The notes: generated by a model not told the origin, from the sequence alone. 64,000 bases of DNA from Flavobacterium humidisoli (GCF_023272795.1 NZ_CP096829.1:1736001-1800000), one strand, 5' to 3'. Shown: positions 8,353 to 17,216, counted from the first letter of the stretch. Numbers and translations are program-made.

Positions 8353-10728
8353 TTGAAAAATAAATTAAAAGCGTTCTTTCAGCGCATTATCAATTGGATA
8401 AAAAAGAATAAGATAAAATCAGCAATTGCATTTCTGCTCTTGCTGATTTACTATTTTTCGATACCCCGAACTTTATTCAAAGAACCTTATTCAACAGTTA
8501 TAGAAAGCAAAGAAGGAGAGTTGCTTGGAGCAAAAATTGCCCGTGACGGACAATGGCGTTTTCCTGCACAGGATAGTGTTCCAGATAAATTCAAAAAGTG
8601 TATTGTGTATTTTGAAGATGAGTATTTCTATAAACATCCCGGCTTCAATCCCGGTGCAATGATCAATGCTTTTAAGCAAAACCGAAAAGCAGGAAAAGTG
8701 GTGAGAGGAGGAAGTACTTTAACACAACAAGTAATCAGACTTTCTCGAAAAGGAAAAAACAGAACCTATTTCGAAAAACTAATCGAAATTATTCTAGCGA
8801 CAAGGTTAGAATTAGGTTATTCCAAAAATGAAATTCTCGAAATGTATGCTGCACACGCACCATTTGGAGGAAATGTTGTGGGATTGGAAATGGCTTCCTG
8901 GCGTTATTTTGGTGTACAGTCCAATCAATTATCATGGGCTGAAAATGCTGTTTTAGCCGTTTTGCCAAATGCACCAAGTTTAATTTATCCAGGAAAAAAT
9001 CAGATCAAACTTTTAAATAAACGTAACCGTCTTTTATTAAAATTACATCAGGAAGGCATAATCGATAAGCAGACGTACGAACTTTCGATAGAAGAGCCTT
9101 TGCCTCAAAAACCATATGATCTGCCTCAAATTGCACCTCATTTATTGCAAAGAGTAGCCAAAAACGAAGAAGGAACAAGAGTAAAAACTACAATTGACTA
9201 TGCATTGCAAAATCGGGTTAATCAAATTGCGAGATATTATTACAATCAGTACAAGCAGAATGAAGTGCATAATCTTGCCATTTTGGTAGTAGATGTCCAG
9301 AATAGAAATGTAATAAGTTATGTGGGAAATTCTCCAGCTGATGCAGATCATCAGAAAGATGTTGATATCATTGATGCGCCAAGAAGCACAGGAAGTATTT
9401 TGAAACCGCTTTTGTATGGCGCAATGTTGGACGATGGCGAATTACTGCCAAATACTTTAGTAGCAGATATTCCAACGCAGATTTCAGGATACACTCCTCA
9501 AAATTTCAATTTAACATTTGACGGTGCGGTTCCAGCGCATCGTGCCTTATCACGTTCCTTGAATATTCCTGCAGTTTTAATGCTTCAGGAATTTACGGTA
9601 AACAAGTTTTATGAAGAACTGCAAAAATTTAAATTGAAGAACATTAATAAAACACCCGACCATTATGGTTTGTCATTGATTTTAGGCGGTGCTGAAAGTA
9701 ATTTATGGGATTTATGCAGAACTTATGCAAACTTATCATCAACATTAAATTATTATACTAAAAATCAGGGAAAATATAGAACCAACGAGTTCTCGGAATT
9801 AAATTATAAAAACGATTTTAAACCCGATTTTGGCTCAGAAACCAATCAAAAGAATATTCTAGGTGCAGGATCAATCTGGTTGACCTATAATGCGATGGAA
9901 GAGGTTAACAGACCCGAAGGAGATGAAGCGTGGAAGTTTTATGACAGTTCTCTTAAAATTGCCTGGAAAACAGGAACGAGTTTCGGGAATCGTGATGCGT
10001 GGGCAATTGGAACAAATTCGAGATACGTAGTTGGAGTTTGGGTTGGAAACGCAACAGGCGAAGGAAGGCCAACTTTAACCGGAGTTACTAGCGCCGCACC
10101 AATTTTATTTGACGTTTTTAATTTACTGCCAAGACAAAGATGGTTTGATACTCCTTATAATGATTTGGCTGAAGTTGAGGTTTGTCGTTTAAGCGGTTAT
10201 TTGGCAAAAGAAAATTGTCCCAAAATCAAACAATGGGTTTCTAAAAAAGGAAAATCGACAAAGGTCTGTCCTTATCATAGAACAATTCATTTAGATAAAA
10301 CAGAGCAATTTCAGGTTAATAGCAGTTGTGAGAGTATCGAAAATATAGTAACTAAAAACTGGTTTGTACTGCCTCCCGTTATGGCTTGGTATTACAAAAG
10401 CCAGCATATTGAATATTTGCCGTTACCACCATTCAAGGAAGGATGCGAGGGAACGCAAACCACAACAATGGATTTTATTTATCCAAAAGCAAACAGTAAA
10501 ATTTACTTAACCAAAGATTTTAACAGCAACGTACAGCCTGTAATTTTAAAAGTGGCCTATTCTGAAAGAGATAAAGAATTGTTTTGGTATGTAGATGATG
10601 TTTATAAAGCAACAACCAAAACATTTCACGAATTGCCTATTACGCCTACAACAGGAACACATTATATTACAGTTGTAGATGCTTCTGGCAATGAAATTAG
10701 AAGAAGGATTGAGATTGTTAGGGAATAA
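8353..10728 (+). CDS. pbpC: Penicillin-binding protein 1C (bifunctional)
   Basis: 791 residues from the TTG at 8353; the open frame extends back to a TTG at 8221 but the extra 44 residues are translated intergenic repeat. One membrane segment (about residues 21-36), then a GT51 glycosyltransferase domain with the EDEYFYKHPG motif (catalytic Glu88) and RGGSTLTQQ. The transpeptidase domain has all three motifs: Ser348-Ile-Leu-Lys, a later SLN, and KTGTS. The C-terminal 80-90 residues form the beta-rich domain typical of PBP1C. It polymerises and cross-links peptidoglycan in the periplasm, and probably works with the macroglobulin encoded upstream. Ends one base before a convergent gene. Confidence 0.9.
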   Translation: MKNKLKAFFQRIINWIKKNKIKSAIAFLLLLIYYFSIPRTLFKEPYSTVIESKEGELLGAKIARDGQWRFPAQDSVPDKFKKCIVYFEDEYFYKHPGFNPGAMINAFKQNRKAGKVVRGGSTLTQQVIRLSRKGKNRTYFEKLIEIILATRLELGYSKNEILEMYAAHAPFGGNVVGLEMASWRYFGVQSNQLSWAENAVLAVLPNAPSLIYPGKNQIKLLNKRNRLLLKLHQEGIIDKQTYELSIEEPLPQKPYDLPQIAPHLLQRVAKNEEGTRVKTTIDYALQNRVNQIARYYYNQYKQNEVHNLAILVVDVQNRNVISYVGNSPADADHQKDVDIIDAPRSTGSILKPLLYGAMLDDGELLPNTLVADIPTQISGYTPQNFNLTFDGAVPAHRALSRSLNIPAVLMLQEFTVNKFYEELQKFKLKNINKTPDHYGLSLILGGAESNLWDLCRTYANLSSTLNYYTKNQGKYRTNEFSELNYKNDFKPDFGSETNQKNILGAGSIWLTYNAMEEVNRPEGDEAWKFYDSSLKIAWKTGTSFGNRDAWAIGTNSRYVVGVWVGNATGEGRPTLTGVTSAAPILFDVFNLLPRQRWFDTPYNDLAEVEVCRLSGYLAKENCPKIKQWVSKKGKSTKVCPYHRTIHLDKTEQFQVNSSCESIENIVTKNWFVLPPVMAWYYKSQHIEYLPLPPFKEGCEGTQTTTMDFIYPKANSKIYLTKDFNSNVQPVILKVAYSERDKELFWYVDDVYKATTKTFHELPITPTTGTHYITVVDASGNEIRRRIEIVRE

Positions 10729-10729
10729 G

Positions 10730-11239
10730 TTATTGAATGATATTAAGTTTCGTATAAACATCTTTATTTTTAGTAATTCGAAACGAGATTGAAGCTGTGA
10801 ATCCTTCAAAAGTTGGGATCTTTTCTTTGTTGTATGGAAATGAATATCCGAAACCTAAATCGATCATATTAAATACAGTCAAACCGCCTACTGCATAGGC
10901 ATTTTTAGAAGAACTACCTGTTTTTAAGAAAAGAAGATTTTTTGTGTTGTAAGATAAGTGCATGTCTGGAAGTCCATAATAGTTGCCATCATAACTATTT
11001 GTGATTCCATATCCTGCACCTAAAAAGAATTTATTTTTGTTTTTACATTCTAAACAAAACTCTAGTCCGCCAGTTAGAAGACTTTTATTGGTAATAGAAT
11101 AATTAACATATAAAATAGGCCATTGCGGGCTTGTAGCTTCGGATTTGATGTTTTGAGAATTCGTTCTAGTACAAAATAGTATAAGTGCTAAGGAGTAAAT
11201 AATTAATTTTCCTGATAATTTGTAAGGATTGAAGGTCAT
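10730..11239 (-). CDS. Small secreted protein, possibly outer-membrane beta-barrel-like
   Basis: 169 residues, unrecognised. A signal peptide is likely (hydrophobic residues 12-23, then NSQ). The rest alternates short hydrophobic strands with turns (GGLEFCLEC, FFLGAGYGI, MIDLGFGYSF, FTASISFRI), a pattern of small outer-membrane barrels or surface proteins. It contains a Cys pair (CLEC). It converges with pbpC with a one-base gap, so the two are not co-transcribed. The 148 bases upstream, towards the RNase gene, hold no other gene. Confidence 0.6.
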   Translation of the reverse strand: MTFNPYKLSGKLIIYSLALILFCTRTNSQNIKSEATSPQWPILYVNYSITNKSLLTGGLEFCLECKNKNKFFLGAGYGITNSYDGNYYGLPDMHLSYNTKNLLFLKTGSSSKNAYAVGGLTVFNMIDLGFGYSFPYNKEKIPTFEGFTASISFRITKNKDVYTKLNIIQ

Positions 11240-11348
11240 ATCAAAGTTTTAAATTGTCCTATTTTAAATATAAATAATTTAACTGCTTATCTGAAATATA
11301 TTTCGTTATTATAACCAATAACTAAAATTAGTGGCTAGAAAAAAGCAC

Positions 11349-11378
11349 AAAAAAACCGCCAGTCTTTCGAAAGGCGGT
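11349..11378 (-). terminator. Rho-independent terminator of the RNase E/G gene
   Basis: On the minus strand a 6-bp ACCGCC/GGCGGT stem (11373-11378 with 11355-11360), whose loop holds TTTCGAAA, is followed by a run of seven U. It lies ten bases past the stop codon of the 11388-12932 gene. Confidence 0.85.
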
Positions 11379-11387
11379 CTTTGTTTT

Positions 11388-12932
11388 TTATTCTGAAATA
11401 ACATTTCCTTTTTTATCATAGAAATGGTATTCTAAGTACGTGTAAGCGTCACGAGGTATGATTTTCACCCATTTCTTATGTTCAAAAAACCATTTTGAAC
11501 GTAATGATGGAAAACCTTTGCTGAGGTATGCAGCCACAAACGGATGTGTATTAAGCACAACCTTGTTGTGGGTTTTTAAAAGTCTTTCTAAATCAGCGGT
11601 GATCTTATCAATGATTAAAATTGGAGCTTCAATTTCACCATTATGTTTGTTAGGATCTTCCTCTCTGGTTTTGATATTCACTTCTGGTCTTACGCGCTGT
11701 CTTGTAATCTGGACCAAACCAAATTTACTCGGCGGTAATATTTTATGTTTTGCTTTATCGTCGCTCATTTCTTCTCGCAAGAAGTCGAACAAAACTTTCC
11801 TGTTTTCGGGATTAGACATATCGATAAAATCTACTACGATTATTCCGCCCATATCACGCAGACGTAATTGTCTGGCAATTTCTGCAGCGGCAATCATATT
11901 CACTTCCATGGCTGTGTCTTCTTGGTTGGTCGCTTTATTAGAACGGTTTCCGCTGTTTACGTCTATAACGTGAAGAGCTTCGGTGTGTTCTATAATAAGA
12001 TAAGCACCTTTACTCATAGAAACAGTTCGGCCAAACGAAGTTTTGATTTGTCTCTCTATATTGTATTTCTCGAAAATTGGGGTGTCATTTGATTGATAAA
12101 ACTTAACAATCGATTGTTTTGAAGGAGCAATTTCTTGCAGATATTCCTTCGTTTGATGGTACAACTCTTCATCATCTATTTGAATACCGCTAAAGGTATC
12201 ATTAAATACATCTCTTAATATTGAAGAAGCTCTATTAAGCTCTCCTAATACTTTTGATGGATGATGAGCAGTTGGTAATTTTTTACACATTGCAGACCAT
12301 CTGCCTAGCAGGTTCTGCAAATCTTTTTCTAATTCGGCTACGTTTTTGCCTTCGGCTACTGTACGAACAATAACACCAAATCCTTTAGGTTTGATCGATA
12401 GAACAAGTTTTTTTAGACGATCCTTTTCTTTTTTGTCTTCTATTTTTTGAGAAATAGAAACGCGATCAGAGAAAGGAACTAGAACAATAAATCTTCCGGC
12501 AAGAGAAAGCTCAGCACTTATTCTTGGACCTTTGGTTGATATAGGTTCTTTAACTACTTGGACTAAGACAGATTGATTGGCACTTAAAATATCAGTAATG
12601 ATGCCATCTTTGTCAATCTCTTTTTCAAACTGAAAGGTTTTTAGGGAGAAATCTTTTAATTTACCTGCGCTTACAAGTTTTATGAATTTCAGCTGAGAAG
12701 CTAGATTTGGACCCAAATCGTGATAATGTAAAAAGGCATCTTTTTCGAAACCTACATTTACAAAAGCGGCGTTAAGTCCAGCAACTGGTTTTCTGATTTT
12801 GGCAATAAAAATATCACCAACCTGAAAGTTGCTTTTTTCTTCTTCTTTGTGTAATTCAATTAGTTTTCCATCTTTTAATAAGGCAAAATCTACTGCTTCA
12901 GAACTAGATCTAATGATTAATTCTTTATTCAC
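11388..12932 (-). CDS. rng: Ribonuclease E/G family endoribonuclease
   Basis: 514 residues. An S1 RNA-binding domain lies near residues 36-120 (FQVGDIFIAKI, AAFVNVGFEKDAFLH). The DNase-I-like catalytic part carries Asp324 (DVNSG) and Asp368 (VVDFIDM), 44 residues apart, as in E. coli RNase E (43). It should cleave single-stranded RNA for mRNA decay and rRNA maturation. Odd: where E. coli enzymes have the zinc-link CPxC after the TRxR motif, this one reads RQRVRPEVNIKTREEDP and has no cysteine, so the zinc-bridged dimer interface is missing. There is also no long RNase E scaffold tail, so RNase G is the nearer label. It probably has its own promoter; a terminator precedes it. Confidence 0.92.
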   Translation of the reverse strand: MNKELIIRSSSEAVDFALLKDGKLIELHKEEEKSNFQVGDIFIAKIRKPVAGLNAAFVNVGFEKDAFLHYHDLGPNLASQLKFIKLVSAGKLKDFSLKTFQFEKEIDKDGIITDILSANQSVLVQVVKEPISTKGPRISAELSLAGRFIVLVPFSDRVSISQKIEDKKEKDRLKKLVLSIKPKGFGVIVRTVAEGKNVAELEKDLQNLLGRWSAMCKKLPTAHHPSKVLGELNRASSILRDVFNDTFSGIQIDDEELYHQTKEYLQEIAPSKQSIVKFYQSNDTPIFEKYNIERQIKTSFGRTVSMSKGAYLIIEHTEALHVIDVNSGNRSNKATNQEDTAMEVNMIAAAEIARQLRLRDMGGIIVVDFIDMSNPENRKVLFDFLREEMSDDKAKHKILPPSKFGLVQITRQRVRPEVNIKTREEDPNKHNGEIEAPILIIDKITADLERLLKTHNKVVLNTHPFVAAYLSKGFPSLRSKWFFEHKKWVKIIPRDAYTYLEYHFYDKKGNVISE

Positions 12933-13186
12933 ACTGTAAATTTTTATCTGTTTTTTCAGAAAATAGAAAAAGAGAGAAGAGTATAGATTTGGAAAAATCT
13001 AAAATCTTAAGTCTAAAATCTAAAATCTTATCTACAGATGGATTAAACAATATTTTAACAGGTATTGAACCCGGGGAAAAGAAGATTAGTAGAGAATAGG
13101 GTAACAGAGAATAGGCTTCTTGTCGCCTATCTTCTATTTTTTTTTTCTCTTTCATCTTTTTTCAATTTCAATGAACGTTAAAAAGA

Positions 13187-13211
13187 AAAAAGTAGTTTAA
13201 AACTACTTTTT
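13187..13211 (-). terminator. Terminator overlapping the stop of the 30-residue gene
   Basis: AAAAAGTAG (13187-13195) pairs with CTACTTTTT (13203-13211) around a 7-base loop, and the minus strand continues in a U-rich run. The hairpin contains the TAG stop codon of the small basic protein, so translation end and transcription end coincide. The 254 bases from here to the RNase gene show only AAATCTAAAATC-type intergenic words. Confidence 0.75.
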
Positions 13212-13295
13212 CTTTTTGTGGCGGTTAGCTCTCGCTCTTTTCTTACGTTTGTGAGTAGCTACCTTATGTCTCTTTCTTTTTTTACCACTTGGCAT
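13203..13295 (-). CDS. Tiny highly basic protein (ribosome-associated type)
   Basis: 30 codons from the ATG at 13293-13295 to a TAG at 13203-13205. About two thirds of the residues are Lys, Arg or His (it begins MPSGKKRKRHKVATHKRKKR). I know very similar short ORFs from many Bacteroidota, usually next to HU or unannotated. The composition is that of a small ribosomal protein; the Flavobacterium ribosome structure revealed one previously unknown small protein (bL38), and this could be that or a similar one, but I cannot verify the match. It starts 27 bases after the HU stop codon, so it is probably co-transcribed with HU, and ends in a terminator. Too short for a usual ORF cutoff. Confidence 0.7.
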   Translation of the reverse strand: MPSGKKRKRHKVATHKRKKRARANRHKKKK

Positions 13296-13322
13296 ATTGT
13301 GTCAGATTTATGTTAATTAATA

Positions 13323-13613
13323 TTATTTTGCTTCGTTGTTAGTTTTAACTCCTTCTACAAAAACTTTTGCAGGTTTGAAAGCAGGAATGTTGTGTGCTGG
13401 AATTTTAATAGTAGTGTTTTTAGAAATGTTTCTTCCAGTTTTTTCAGCTCTAGTTTTAACGATAAAACTACCAAAACCTCTAAGGTATACATTGTCTCCA
13501 GTCTCTAAAGAAGTTTTAACTTCTTCCATAAAAGTTTCTACTGTTGCTTGAACGTCTCCTTTTTCAAGACCTAGCTTCTCTGAAATCTTCGCTACGATAT
13601 CTGCTTTCGTCAT
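13323..13613 (-). CDS. HU-family DNA-binding protein
   Basis: 96 residues, typical HU length. The N-terminal helices (TKADIVAKISEKLGL) are followed by the beta-arm with the signature GFGSFIVKTRAEKTGRN and IKIPAHNIPAFKPAK. It bends and coats DNA as a dimer. IHF subunits have a similar fold, but the sequence is closer to HU. It has a well-formed Bacteroidota promoter upstream (13663-13694), and the 30-residue basic protein follows on the same strand, so the two likely form one transcript of highly expressed small basic proteins. Confidence 0.92.
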   Translation of the reverse strand: MTKADIVAKISEKLGLEKGDVQATVETFMEEVKTSLETGDNVYLRGFGSFIVKTRAEKTGRNISKNTTIKIPAHNIPAFKPAKVFVEGVKTNNEAK

Positions 13614-13662
13614 TTTCTTTCCTATTTTATTTTATAAATGGTGTACTATTTTTTTGAGTTTG

Positions 13663-13694
13663 CAAATATAGGAATTAAAAAAATAATTAATCAA
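13663..13694 (-). promoter_or_regulatory. Promoter of the HU gene
   Basis: Minus strand: TTG (13692-13694), 21 bases, then TATATTTG (13663-13670), matching the Bacteroidota -33 TTG and -7 TAnnTTTG consensus. It predicts a leader of roughly 40 bases before the HU start at 13613. Confidence 0.75.
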
Positions 13695-13753
13695 GCTAAT
13701 TCGTTAAATTTTAATTACATAAACATTTACTTTTGTAATCTAAGTATTTTGCA

Positions 13754-14800
13754 ATGGATTTTCATAACATATTGATAAAATGGTATTTACAGCACCAGCG
13801 TGATTTACCGTGGCGAAAAACGGTCGATCCGTACCAGATTTGGCTCTCAGAAATCATGCTTCAGCAGACGCGAGTTGCGCAAGGAATGCCTTATTTTTTT
13901 TCATTTACTCAGGAATTTCCTACTGTTAAACATTTGGCATATGCTTCAGAAGAGAAAGTTTTGAAACTTTGGCAAGGTCTGGGGTATTATTCTCGAGCTC
14001 GTAATCTTCATAAAACGGCTCAATATATATCTAATGACTTAAATGGAGTTTTTCCTGATTCTTATAAAGAGCTTTTAAAACTTAAAGGTGTTGGCGAATA
14101 TACAGCTGCTGCGATAGCTTCTTTTTCTTATAATGAAGCGGTTCCTGTTGTAGATGGAAATGTGTTTAGGGTATTGGCTCGTTATTTTGATATTGAGTCT
14201 GATATTGCACTTCCAGCAACCAAAAAAGAGTTTGCGGCTTTGGCACAGCAATTAATGCCTAAAGATAATCCAGCGATATTTAATCAGGCCATAATGGAGT
14301 TTGGTGCGCTGCAATGTGTTCCTAAAAGTCCTAATTGTACGATTTGCGTTTTTAAGGAAAGCTGTGCTGCTTTGCAGAAAGGAAAAGTAAATATGCTTCC
14401 TGTTAAGTCAAAAAAGATTAAAGTAACCAATCGTTACTTTAATTATTTGATTTTAGAAGATGCTTCAGGAAACACATTAGTTCAAAAAAGAACTGCAAAA
14501 GGAATTTGGCATAATTTATATGAGTTTCCGTTATTGGAAACGCAATCAATTGTTGATTTTGACGAGATTTCTCAAACCGTCAAAAATGAAATTTTCGCCA
14601 AGTATACTATTATAAGTATAGAAGATTGCAACGAATCGACTCTTATACACAAGCTTTCACACCAACATTTGCATATTCAATTTTGGAAAATTAAAGTGAA
14701 AGAGGAAGTTGAAAATGGAGTAGATGCTCAAAAATTGAAAACTTTTCCTTTTCCTATTGTGTTGTATAATTTTATAGAAAAGCAAGAAATAAATTGCTAA
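13754..14800 (+). CDS. mutY: A/G-specific adenine DNA glycosylase MutY
   Basis: 348 residues. It removes adenine mispaired with 8-oxoguanine. Catalytic Glu33 (SEIMLQQT) and Asp134 (VVDGNVFR) are present; the helix-hairpin-helix is LKLKGVGEYTA (109-119). The iron-sulfur ligands Cys188, Cys195, Cys198 and Cys204 have the C-x6-C-x2-C-x5-C spacing. The C-terminal 120 residues form the NUDIX-like domain that recognises 8-oxoG. It opens a same-strand group with ssb, gldE and gldD: ssb starts 35 bases after it. Divergent from HU. Confidence 0.94.
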   Translation: MDFHNILIKWYLQHQRDLPWRKTVDPYQIWLSEIMLQQTRVAQGMPYFFSFTQEFPTVKHLAYASEEKVLKLWQGLGYYSRARNLHKTAQYISNDLNGVFPDSYKELLKLKGVGEYTAAAIASFSYNEAVPVVDGNVFRVLARYFDIESDIALPATKKEFAALAQQLMPKDNPAIFNQAIMEFGALQCVPKSPNCTICVFKESCAALQKGKVNMLPVKSKKIKVTNRYFNYLILEDASGNTLVQKRTAKGIWHNLYEFPLLETQSIVDFDEISQTVKNEIFAKYTIISIEDCNESTLIHKLSHQHLHIQFWKIKVKEEVENGVDAQKLKTFPFPIVLYNFIEKQEINC

Positions 14801-14835
14801 AAAAATGTATCTTTGGGAGAAATACCACCAAAACT

Positions 14836-15273
14836 ATGAACGGAACATTAAATAAAGTGATGCTTATTGGCCATTTAGGCGATGATGTAAAGATGCATTA
14901 TTTTGATGGAGGAAACTGCATCGGACGTTTTCAGCTGGCTACCAATGAGGTATATATCAATAAAACGACTAATGAAAAAATAACCTCTACAGAATGGCAT
15001 AATTTGGTTGTGCGTAATAAAGCTGCAGAGATTTGCGAAAAATATCTTTCTAAAGGAGACAAAATTTATGTCGAAGGAAGGATAAAATCTCGTCAGTGGC
15101 AAACAGAAGATGGAACGACAAAATATACGACCGAAATTCAAGTAACGGAGTTTACTTTCCTGACAACTAAAAAAGAAACTGCGTATACTAAACAAAACCA
15201 GGATACAGAGTCGGCAAAAAATACTAACTTTGATGCTCCTGAAGGGCTTCCGATTAACGATCTGCCCTTTTAA
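14836..15273 (+). CDS. ssb: Single-stranded DNA-binding protein
   Basis: 145 residues from the ATG at 14836; the frame is open back to 14794 inside mutY, but the family start is MNGTLNKVMLIGHLG. The OB fold covers about residues 1-105 with the motifs LIGHLGDDVK, GRFQLAT, EWHNLVV and GDKIYVEGRI. A polar linker leads to the tail LPINDLPF, equivalent to the acidic DxPF tip that binds repair and replication partners. The pairing with mutY and the gliding genes gldE and gldD is one I recall from Flavobacterium. Confidence 0.93.
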   Translation: MNGTLNKVMLIGHLGDDVKMHYFDGGNCIGRFQLATNEVYINKTTNEKITSTEWHNLVVRNKAAEICEKYLSKGDKIYVEGRIKSRQWQTEDGTTKYTTEIQVTEFTFLTTKKETAYTKQNQDTESAKNTNFDAPEGLPINDLPF

Positions 15274-15299
15274 GCGATGTTTAACTAATTTTATTCAGT

Positions 15300-16604
15300 T
15301 TGGACCCAGAGCCCAGTTTACTTTTTTCTACAAATCTTGACGCCAATTTAATTATTGGTTTCGTCGGAATTTTTATTTTATTATTTCTTTCAGCAATTGT
15401 TTCTGGTGCTGAAGTAGCTCTTTTTTCTTTATCGCAGCAAGACATCGATGATTCTTTAAATGATAATCCTGCAAAAGGTAAAATTATTTCGAATCTACTA
15501 GAAAAGCCCAAAAAGCTTTTGGCGACTTTATTGGTCGCAAATAACTTTTTTAATATTGGTGTCGTAATCCTATTTGCTTATATAGGGCAAAATATTTTTG
15601 CCAATATAAGTTCGCCAGCCTTTAAATTTACTCTAGAGGTAATTTTAGTCACTTTTTTAATTTTATTATTTGGCGAAGTTCTTCCTAAAGTTTATGCTAG
15701 CAGAAACAGTATTCGTTTTGCTAAGCGAGTTGCATATCCGCTGGCATTTTTAGATAAATTGCTTTCTCCTATTAGTTTGCCAATGCGTGCGGTTACCATA
15801 TATTTTCAAAATAAATTAGGAAAGCAAAAAAGTAATTTTTCTGTCAATCAACTTTCTCAGGCATTGGAGCTTACAGATTCGGAAGGGACATCGACAGAGG
15901 AACAGAAAATTCTGGAAGGAATTGTTTCTTTTGGAAATACGGATACAAAACAGGTAATGAGCCCGAGAATTGATATTTTTGCATTGGAAATATCAGAAAC
16001 ATTTGCAGAGATTTATCCTAAAATAATAAAAACTGGTTTTTCGAGAATTCCTGTTTATCGAGATAATATCGATCAGATTGAAGGTGTGCTTTTCGTAAAA
16101 GATTTACTGCCTCATATTGATAAAGAAGAATTTGACTGGGCCTCTTTGATTAGAGAAGCGTTTTTTGTTCCTGAGAATAAAAAACTAGATAATCTACTAA
16201 AGGATTTTCAGAGCTTAAAAAGCCACTTAGCCATTGTGGTTGATGAGTATGGAGGTACTTCTGGATTAGTTTCTTTAGAAGATGTTATCGAGGAAATTGT
16301 CGGAGATATTAGTGACGAGTTTGACGATGAAAATCTAAATTTCTCACAGATTGATGAAAATAATTTTCTTTTTGAAGGAAAAATAAACCTGAAAGATTTC
16401 TACAGAATTGTAGATGTCGACGAAGATGTTTTTGAAGCTCGTAAAGGAGAAGCTGAAACATTGGCCGGATTCATTCTGGAAATTTTAGGTAATTTTCCGA
16501 AAAAAGATCAAAAAGTGATTTTTGAAAACTGTATTTTCACTGTCGAAACAGTTGATAAAAAGCGTATAAAACAAATAAAAGTAACAATAAATAAAAATGC
16601 TTAA
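15300..16604 (+). CDS. gldE: Gliding motility protein GldE (CNNM/CorC type)
   Basis: 434 residues from a TTG start; no earlier in-frame ATG suits. N-terminal DUF21 membrane domain with about four hydrophobic segments (residues 15-180), then a pair of CBS domains (about 205-335: MSPRIDIFALE, FSRIPVYRDNIDQIEGV, HLAIVVDEYGGTSGL) and a CorC/HlyC C-terminal domain (about 345-430). The family includes magnesium/cobalt exporters. In Flavobacterium the gene next to gldD with this structure is gldE, linked to gliding and type IX secretion. It overlaps gldD by 8 bases, indicating translational coupling. Confidence 0.9.
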   Translation: MDPEPSLLFSTNLDANLIIGFVGIFILLFLSAIVSGAEVALFSLSQQDIDDSLNDNPAKGKIISNLLEKPKKLLATLLVANNFFNIGVVILFAYIGQNIFANISSPAFKFTLEVILVTFLILLFGEVLPKVYASRNSIRFAKRVAYPLAFLDKLLSPISLPMRAVTIYFQNKLGKQKSNFSVNQLSQALELTDSEGTSTEEQKILEGIVSFGNTDTKQVMSPRIDIFALEISETFAEIYPKIIKTGFSRIPVYRDNIDQIEGVLFVKDLLPHIDKEEFDWASLIREAFFVPENKKLDNLLKDFQSLKSHLAIVVDEYGGTSGLVSLEDVIEEIVGDISDEFDDENLNFSQIDENNFLFEGKINLKDFYRIVDVDEDVFEARKGEAETLAGFILEILGNFPKKDQKVIFENCIFTVETVDKKRIKQIKVTINKNA

Positions 16605-17157
16605 TAGAATACTTTCAATAACAGCAATTTTGCTTGCTCTAACGGTTTTAAGCTGTAAAAATGATGTTTTGCCAAAACCAGCGAGCTACCTGCGATTAGA
16701 TTATCCGGAAGCAAAATATGTGAATTTTGAAAACAATTGCCCATTTGCTTTTGAAATGAATGAAGATGCAATCATCAAAGGAGAGAAAGAATGCGGATTT
16801 GCAATCACTTATCCAAAGATGAAAGCGACTATTTATTTGACTTATAAGCCTGTAAATGGCAATATTGATAAATTGCTACGCGACGCTCAAAAACTAACTT
16901 ACGAACACGTTATTAAAGCCGATGATATTTTGGAACAGCCGTATTTAAATCCGGAGAAAAAGGTTTACGGAATGTTTTACCAAGTTGATGGAAATGCCGC
17001 GACAAACTCTCAGTTTTACGTTACAGATAGTACAAAACATTTTTTAATAGGTTCTGTTTATTTTTACGCAAAACCAAATTTTGATTCGATTATGCCTGCC
17101 GCGAGTTACGTTAAAAACGATATGCAGCGTTTGATGGAAACATTGAAATGGAAATAA
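16597..17157 (+). CDS. gldD: Gliding motility lipoprotein GldD
   Basis: 186 residues. Lipoprotein signal with Cys20 (VLSC). The body begins KPASYLRLDYPEAKYV and has a conserved CPFAFEMN and CGFAITYPKMKATIYLTYK block, which I recognise as GldD. It is required for gliding and for surface display of type IX secreted adhesins in F. johnsoniae. Start codon lies inside the end of gldE (8-base overlap). A terminator follows 21 bases after the stop. Confidence 0.9.
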   Translation: MLNRILSITAILLALTVLSCKNDVLPKPASYLRLDYPEAKYVNFENNCPFAFEMNEDAIIKGEKECGFAITYPKMKATIYLTYKPVNGNIDKLLRDAQKLTYEHVIKADDILEQPYLNPEKKVYGMFYQVDGNAATNSQFYVTDSTKHFLIGSVYFYAKPNFDSIMPAASYVKNDMQRLMETLKWK

Positions 17158-17178
17158 AAAAAAGGAATCCAAATGAAC

Positions 17179-17216
17179 TGCCCCCAAAAAGTTAGACACT
17201 ATTTGGGGGCATTTTT
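17179..17216 (+). terminator. Terminator after gldD
   Basis: Ten-base stem TGCCCCCAAA (17179-17188) and TTTGGGGGCA (17202-17211), 13-base loop, then TTTTTATT. The left arm with its loop reads TGAACTGCCCCCAAAAAGTT, then AGACA (17174-17198), which looks like the terminal inverted repeat of IS3-family elements. Confidence 0.85.

Noticed and set aside
12925..13155. 76-codon open frame on the minus strand
   Set aside because: It overlaps the RNase start and is built from repeated AAATCTAAAATC-type spacer words; composition is not protein-like.
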